From VAZQ01 sp036557665 (GTDB lineage: Bacteria; Pseudomonadota; Alphaproteobacteria; Rhizobiales; Xanthobacteraceae), in the NCBI GenBank assembly GCA_036557665.1, contig DATBHG010000044.1, forward strand, positions 36,755 through 100,754: a stretch of 64,000 bases of DNA. The letters run 5' to 3'. A program made the position numbers and the translations under genes. The notes under the pieces were generated by a model. It did no database searches and was not told the DNA's origin. It saw nothing but the letters and a program-made list of their open reading frames with translations. Shown here piece by piece: positions 59,850 through 64,000 of the stretch; positions within the stretch are counted from its first letter, which is position 1; each line of letters begins with the position of its first letter.

Positions 59850-60992
59850 TCAGCTCACAGGGAGGGCCGTAGTTTCCATGTAGAGAATCATCAGGGCATC
59901 CTCAGCGGCCCGGCGATCATCCGAGAGAAGCGCCGGATCATTAATGCGGCCCTTGAGGCGCTCGGCGACATTTCGCAGCACGCCGTCAAAGTCCATCGAC
60001 TCGAGCTCGGATTGCTCGGGACGCACCCGCAGTCCCAAATCGTCCAGATCCAGATGGCACACTGCGGCGCAAAAGCGCTCGATCCATTGAGCCACTTGAT
60101 TGCGAACCGCCAGCGACACTGTGCCGGACAGATCCAGCTTCAGGATCAACCGCGAGAGCGGGTCGGCCTCCCGCCGAAGTGTCGTCTCGAAATCGACAAG
60201 CCGCTCCAGCTCGTTGCAGACGATTTCGGCGGTATGCCAATGGAACGTGCCGACGTTGCGTGCTTCCACTTTAGGTCCGGGAGATCGACCGTCGATGGTG
60301 ATCAAGAGCGCACTCCCGCGCGTTTGACTGCCATGCCGATCCGGCTCCGGTGTTCCGGCATACCAGACGCGGTCGGTTATCCGCTGCGTCCGGTGCCAGT
60401 CGCCCAGCGCCAGATACGCAAGCCCTGCGCGCTCCGCTCGCGTCGGATCGATCGGGTTCGATGCATCGCCGTCAGGCCCCGCGAACTGCCCGACATTGCC
60501 GTGCGCGAGGCCGATCCGAAAGACGCCATCCGGAGTGCACATCCCTTCCATCGCGAGCGTAAGATCGCGCGTCTCTGATTTGTTTGTCAGGGGGCAGGGG
60601 AGCAGCCAGCACGCGGCGCCAAGCGCGTGCGGCCGAGCGGAGACATGTACGACGATGTTCTCCGGTGTGCCGGCGCCGCGCAAACGATCCCATACGCCCC
60701 CCGGCCGATGAGGATCGTGATTGCCGGGAAGGAGGTGCCAGGCAATGGCTGGAAAGCTGCGCATGCGCTCGATCGGCGCGTACAAGGTCTCGCGCGCCGG
60801 CGTCTCGCTGTCGAAGATATCGCCCGCAACCAGAATGTGCCCGACTTGCTCATCCACCGCGACGCGCCCGAGGCTCTCGATGGCTTCGAGCCGGGCGGCG
60901 CGCAGCCGGTCTGCTTTGTCGCCGAAGCGAAGAAATGGTTTGCCTATCTGCCAATCCGCGGTGTGGATGAGACGTATTGGCCCTGAGGTCAT
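59850..60992 (-). CDS. SbcD/YhaO-like metallophosphoesterase (Mre11 type)
   Basis: A 380-residue calcineurin-fold nuclease partner. The metal ligands are visible as RLIHTADWQIGKPF (DxQ), VGHILVAGDIFDSETPA (GD), WHLLPGNHDPHRPGG (GNHD), IGLAHGNVGQF and YLALGDWHRTQRI (GDWH). The C-terminal ~120 residues form the cap/ATPase-contact region. In DxH-type enzymes the first motif has His; here it is Gln, which is found in some YhaO-like proteins but may weaken metal binding. It is upstream of and almost joined to the SbcC-like gene. DNA end processing is inferred from the pair. Confidence 0.87.
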   Translation of the reverse strand: MTSGPIRLIHTADWQIGKPFLRFGDKADRLRAARLEAIESLGRVAVDEQVGHILVAGDIFDSETPARETLYAPIERMRSFPAIAWHLLPGNHDPHRPGGVWDRLRGAGTPENIVVHVSARPHALGAACWLLPCPLTNKSETRDLTLAMEGMCTPDGVFRIGLAHGNVGQFAGPDGDASNPIDPTRAERAGLAYLALGDWHRTQRITDRVWYAGTPEPDRHGSQTRGSALLITIDGRSPGPKVEARNVGTFHWHTAEIVCNELERLVDFETTLRREADPLSRLILKLDLSGTVSLAVRNQVAQWIERFCAAVCHLDLDDLGLRVRPEQSELESMDFDGVLRNVAERLKGRINDPALLSDDRRAAEDALMILYMETTALPVS

Positions 60993-61139
60993 AGTCAGCC
61001 GGACCGTGGTCCCTGTCGACGCGAGAGCCGATCGAGCCTGCCTGCATTGCTGCGATTTAGAACGCTCGCGACAATGCAGGGATCGCAGCCCGCGGGCGAA
61101 CGCAGATACAGAGGAACATCATCGCCGAGGTAAACAGGC

Positions 61140-61171
61140 GTAAGACCGAGAGAATCATCGGTCGGTCTTAC
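61140..61171. terminator. Perfect 10-bp inverted repeat, possible terminator or operator
   Basis: Arms GTAAGACCGA and TCGGTCTTAC enclose 12 bases. It lies downstream of the Bug gene's stop on the minus strand and upstream of the SbcD-like start. No T-run follows, so a factor-independent terminator is only one possibility; an operator for the SbcCD-like operon is another. Confidence 0.4.
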
Positions 61172-61215
61172 CTATCATGCATTGTGGCATGCCGCCAGGA
61201 TTCACGGGCGATCGG

Positions 61216-62190
61216 TCAGTCGATCGGCTTGATGTCGGCGGCCGTGATGAGCCGTTGGAATGTTTCGGTCGATTCGAGGATGAGCGGACGCATCCTGTCT
61301 GCCGGCGTGGCGAGGACGTTGAGATCCAGGCCCTTGATCTTGTCGCGGATTTCAGCCGACTGCAGAGCGCCGCCGATCGCCGCGCTCAATTTCTCCGTCA
61401 CGGATGGCGGCATGCCCGGCGGTCCGAAAAATCCGAACCATGACAACGGCGCGTTGAATGCGGGCAAAAGCTCCTTGATCGCCGGAACATCCGGCATTTG
61501 CGCATAGCGTTCCGGCTGCATCACCGCGATGATCCTGATGTTGCCGGCCGCGACCTGCGGCGCCACTGAATTGACCGTGGTGAGTGCCAGGTCGATCTCG
61601 CGGCCGAGCAGCGCCGGAACCAGAGGCGGGGTGCCTTTGTAGGGGATGTGCAGCATGTCGAGGCCCTGGTGTCGCAAGGCCTCTCCGATCAGGTAATAGT
61701 ACGACTGCACCCCGGCCGTGCCGTAGGTCAGCTTGCCCGGATTCTTCCTGGTGAATTCAATCAGCTCTTTGAACGAGCCGAGCCAATGGCTGGTGTTCAC
61801 GGCCACGCAGTTGATCGAGCTGATGACGCTTGCAATCGGCGTCAAGTCCTTGAGCGGGTCGATGGCCTGCCGTCTGGTCAGGAACCTGGTCCAGACCAGG
61901 TCGCTGCCAACGGCATAGTGGAGCGTATAGCCGTCCGGCGGCGCGTGTGAGACATATTCGGCAGCAAGCTTGCCGCCGGCGCCGACCTGATTTTCGACCA
62001 CCGCCGGCTGCCCGAAAGCGGCCTTGAGCCGGTCGGCGAAGAGACGCGCAGTGAAATCGACTCCCGCGCCCGGCGGATAGCCGACGATGATGCGGATCGG
62101 TCTTGCCGGATAGTCCTGCGCGGGCGCCGCTGCGGGCGCCGCCAACCACGCGGCCAGCGTCAGCGCCAATCCGGTCAGAATGCGGCTCAT
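61216..62190 (-). CDS. Bug-family (TctC) tripartite tricarboxylate transporter receptor, second
   Basis: A 324-residue periplasmic receptor. The signal (ILTGLALTLAAWLAAPAAAPA) leads into QDYPARPIRIIVGYPPGAGVDFTARLFADRLKAAFGQPAVVENQVGAGGKLAAEYVSHAPPDGYTL, the classical Bug start. KLTYGTAGVQSYYYLIGEALRHQ and HIPYKGTPPLVPALLGREIDLALT are ligand-contact segments. The ATG at 62190 is the conserved start; the frame runs further upstream without similarity. It lies 55 bases downstream of the molybdenum hydroxylase gene and probably belongs with it, bringing in its substrate. Confidence 0.9.
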   Translation of the reverse strand: MSRILTGLALTLAAWLAAPAAAPAQDYPARPIRIIVGYPPGAGVDFTARLFADRLKAAFGQPAVVENQVGAGGKLAAEYVSHAPPDGYTLHYAVGSDLVWTRFLTRRQAIDPLKDLTPIASVISSINCVAVNTSHWLGSFKELIEFTRKNPGKLTYGTAGVQSYYYLIGEALRHQGLDMLHIPYKGTPPLVPALLGREIDLALTTVNSVAPQVAAGNIRIIAVMQPERYAQMPDVPAIKELLPAFNAPLSWFGFFGPPGMPPSVTEKLSAAIGGALQSAEIRDKIKGLDLNVLATPADRMRPLILESTETFQRLITAADIKPID

Positions 62191-62245
62191 GCCCGGTGCT
62201 CCCTTCCCAGCGCTGATTGGACAAGCGTCATGCCTGCGGACGGCC

Positions 62246-64000
62246 TCAAGTCTGCTCCGCTGCGGGAATGCGGGATCGCCTTCGTCCCGCGCGCTCCTCG
62301 ATGAGGCGCCAGATGCGCTGCGACGTGGCGGGAAGTGCGACGTCGTCAATGCCCAGATCCGACAGGGCGTCCACGATGGCGTTGACGATCGCCGGCGGCG
62401 CTCCGACATTGCCGGCTTCGCTGCCGCCCTTGACCCCGAGCAAGTTGGTTGCCGTGGGAACAAGGGCATAATCGGCGGCGATTTCCGGCATGTGCAGCGC
62501 GCGCGGCATGGCGTAATCCATGAAGGAGGCGGTCAGGAGCTGCGCGGAATCGTCGCTGTAAACGGCCTGCTCGAGCAGGGCCTCGCCGACGCCTTGCGCG
62601 ATCGAGCCGTGGAGCTGGCCCTCGAGGGTCAGCGGATTGATGATGGCTCCGACATCGTCGACGGCGGCGAGATGCAGCACCTCGACCGCGCCGGTCTCCG
62701 GCTCGACTTCCACCTCGCAGATCATGCAGCCGTTGGGAAAATTGTTGGGCCCGGGATGACTGCCCGTGCCGCTCAGCCCGACGCCGAGCTCTGCGGGCAA
62801 GCCGACGCCGTTGTACGAGGTCCTGGCCACTTCGGTGAAGCTTACCTGCCGGTCGGTGCCTTTGACACGAAACATGCCGGCGTCGAGCTCGATGTCGGCT
62901 TCAGCCGCTTCCAGCATCCAGGCGCTCAGCCGCTTGCCTTTGTGCACGACCTCCTCGGCGGCAAGCTTCAAGGCGGAGCCGCCGGCGTTGGTGCTGCGCT
63001 GCGCAAAGGTGCCCCGGCCGAACAGCGCGGCATCGGTATCGCCTTGCTTCACCCGGACGTCTTCGACGCCCACCCCGAGCCACTCGTGGACCATCTGCGC
63101 GTACATGGTCTCGTGGCCCTGTCCGGTCGACAGCGTCCCCGGATAAACGAGCACGCCGCCGTCCGGCGCGACGCGAATCTCCATGCGCTCCGATTGGCTG
63201 CCGGCTCGCTGGCAATGCAGCGCAAGCCCGATCCCGCGTCGGCGTCCATGCCGCTCGCTCTCGGCGCGGCGCTCGTCAAACCCGTCCCAATCGGCGAGCG
63301 CGAGCGCACTGTCCAGAATTCTTTCGAAATCGCCGCAGTCGTAAATGTTGCCTCCCGGCGTCTGGTACGGCATGGCTCGAGGACGGATGAGGTTGCGCCG
63401 CCGCAGCGAGACCCGATCCATATTCATTTCGCACGCCGCCTTGTCGATCAGCCGTTCCATGACGAAGGTAGCCTCGGGTTTGCCCGAGCCGCGGTACGGT
63501 CCGGTTGTCGCCGTATTGGTGAATACGCCGCGCGAGAGCGCATGGATGACGGGAATATCGTAGGTGCCCGGATAGCTCATCACCGCATTGAGCGGCGGCA
63601 CGCCGGCGGAATAGCCGAGATAGGCGCCGAGATCGACATCGACGGCGGTGCGGAACGCCAGGATTCGGCCTTGGGCATCGAACGCCATGCTCGCTTGCGC
63701 GATCTGCTGGCGGCCGTGGGTATCGCTGGCGATGCATTCGCTGCGTTCGCCGGTCCATTTCACCGGCCGCCCGAGCTTGGCGGCCGCCCACAGCACCAGC
63801 GCCTCCTCCGGATAGATTTGGCTCTTCATGCCGAAGGCACCGCCGACATCCACCGCGATCACGCGGAGCGCCGATTCCGGCATGTGCAAGACCTCGGCCA
63901 ACGCCTGCCTCACCATGAAGGGCGATTGCGTGCTCGTGCAGAGCGTCAGACGCCCGCTCACGCTGTCCCGGTAGGCAATCGCGCTGCGGGGCTCGAGGGC
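62246..64000 (-). CDS. Xanthine dehydrogenase/CoxL family molybdopterin-binding subunit, second (N-terminus outside window)
   Basis: About 585 residues of the C-terminal part of a molybdenum-hydroxylase large subunit, cut by the right edge; the frame is still coding at 64000. VIAVDVGGAFGMKSQIYPEEALVLWAAAKLGRPVKWTGER and TGPYRGSGKPEATFVMERLIDKAACEMNMD lie in the Moco domain, with GQGHETMYAQMVHEWLGV further on. The C-terminal motif is GVKGGSEAGNVGAPPAIVNAIVDAL: the usual GVGEGG is GGSEAG, keeping a Glu but changing its neighbours. A Bug receptor gene follows. The iron-sulfur and FAD subunits are not seen on this side. Confidence 0.88.
   Translation of the reverse strand, partial: ALEPRSAIAYRDSVSGRLTLCTSTQSPFMVRQALAEVLHMPESALRVIAVDVGGAFGMKSQIYPEEALVLWAAAKLGRPVKWTGERSECIASDTHGRQQIAQASMAFDAQGRILAFRTAVDVDLGAYLGYSAGVPPLNAVMSYPGTYDIPVIHALSRGVFTNTATTGPYRGSGKPEATFVMERLIDKAACEMNMDRVSLRRRNLIRPRAMPYQTPGGNIYDCGDFERILDSALALADWDGFDERRAESERHGRRRGIGLALHCQRAGSQSERMEIRVAPDGGVLVYPGTLSTGQGHETMYAQMVHEWLGVGVEDVRVKQGDTDAALFGRGTFAQRSTNAGGSALKLAAEEVVHKGKRLSAWMLEAAEADIELDAGMFRVKGTDRQVSFTEVARTSYNGVGLPAELGVGLSGTGSHPGPNNFPNGCMICEVEVEPETGAVEVLHLAAVDDVGAIINPLTLEGQLHGSIAQGVGEALLEQAVYSDDSAQLLTASFMDYAMPRALHMPEIAADYALVPTATNLLGVKGGSEAGNVGAPPAIVNAIVDALSDLGIDDVALPATSQRIWRLIEERAGRRRSRIPAAEQT

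Noticed and set aside
60993..61215. A short gene before the SbcD-like gene
   Set aside because: No open frame with a ribosome-binding site and family features; only the 10-bp inverted repeat stands out.

Overview
The window is GC-rich (roughly 60-65% by eye) and densely coded on both strands. It reads as a chromosomal segment of an alphaproteobacterium of the Hyphomicrobiales, close to Bradyrhizobium/Xanthobacteraceae. Evidence for this: an amino acid:[carrier protein] ligase, a NusA-type C-terminal fragment of the alphaproteobacterial kind, DUF2161 and DUF3551 proteins, Bug-type (TctC) solute receptors, orphan CoxL-type molybdenum hydroxylase subunits, and several families of short palindromic intergenic repeats typical of that group. 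No phage, transposase, integrase or CRISPR was seen.

Region 1 (1-19.6 kb) is a surface-polysaccharide locus. It has two glycosyltransferases, a Wzx-type flippase, a Wzc/GumC-type chain-length protein whose kinase site is degenerate, a GNAT-like acyltransferase, and at the far end the priming polyprenyl-phosphate glycosylphosphotransferase. Inside it lie an acyl-CoA synthetase, a metY-metA-like-ilvE run, a secreted Gly/Tyr-rich protein, and a carrier-protein cassette. The cassette holds an aa:CP ligase and an acyl-CoA-dehydrogenase homologue on the minus strand, and two carrier proteins, an AMP-forming ligase and a short-chain reductase on the plus strand. It is a plausible route for activating an amino acid on a 4'-phosphopantetheine arm, modifying it there and passing it on.

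Region 2 (19.7-21.4 kb) has a small minus-strand group: an orphan NusA C-terminal-domain protein, a DUF2161 protein with a PD-(D/E)XK-type active site, and a 75-nt tRNA-shaped RNA. The RNA's anticodon arm is a continuous hairpin closed by a GGAA (GNRA) tetraloop, so it has no anticodon. This is the most unusual feature of the window.

Region 3 (21.5-51 kb) is catabolic. It contains a hydantoinase/oxoprolinase pair (HyuA/HyuB) flanked by two class III aminotransferases, a second HyuA/HyuB pair, ethanolamine ammonia-lyase EutBC without microcompartment genes, an orphan CoxL-like subunit, FAD oxidoreductases, VOC, RidA and flavin reductase proteins, a NodB-fold deacetylase, and enoyl-CoA hydratase and dehydrogenase genes. 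Small stress, exported and unknown proteins are interspersed. Four copies of a 28-29-bp palindrome and two copies of a roughly 90-bp element lie between genes.

Region 4 (51-64 kb) carries a LigB/LigA-type extradiol dioxygenase, an MBL-fold hydrolase, two Bug receptors, an NCS2 nucleobase permease, a periplasmic double-Cache protein, a YhaN/YhaO (SbcCD-like) pair, and a second CoxL-like gene cut by the window edge.

All functional calls are from reading motifs and family resemblance by eye. No database search or structure prediction was run.
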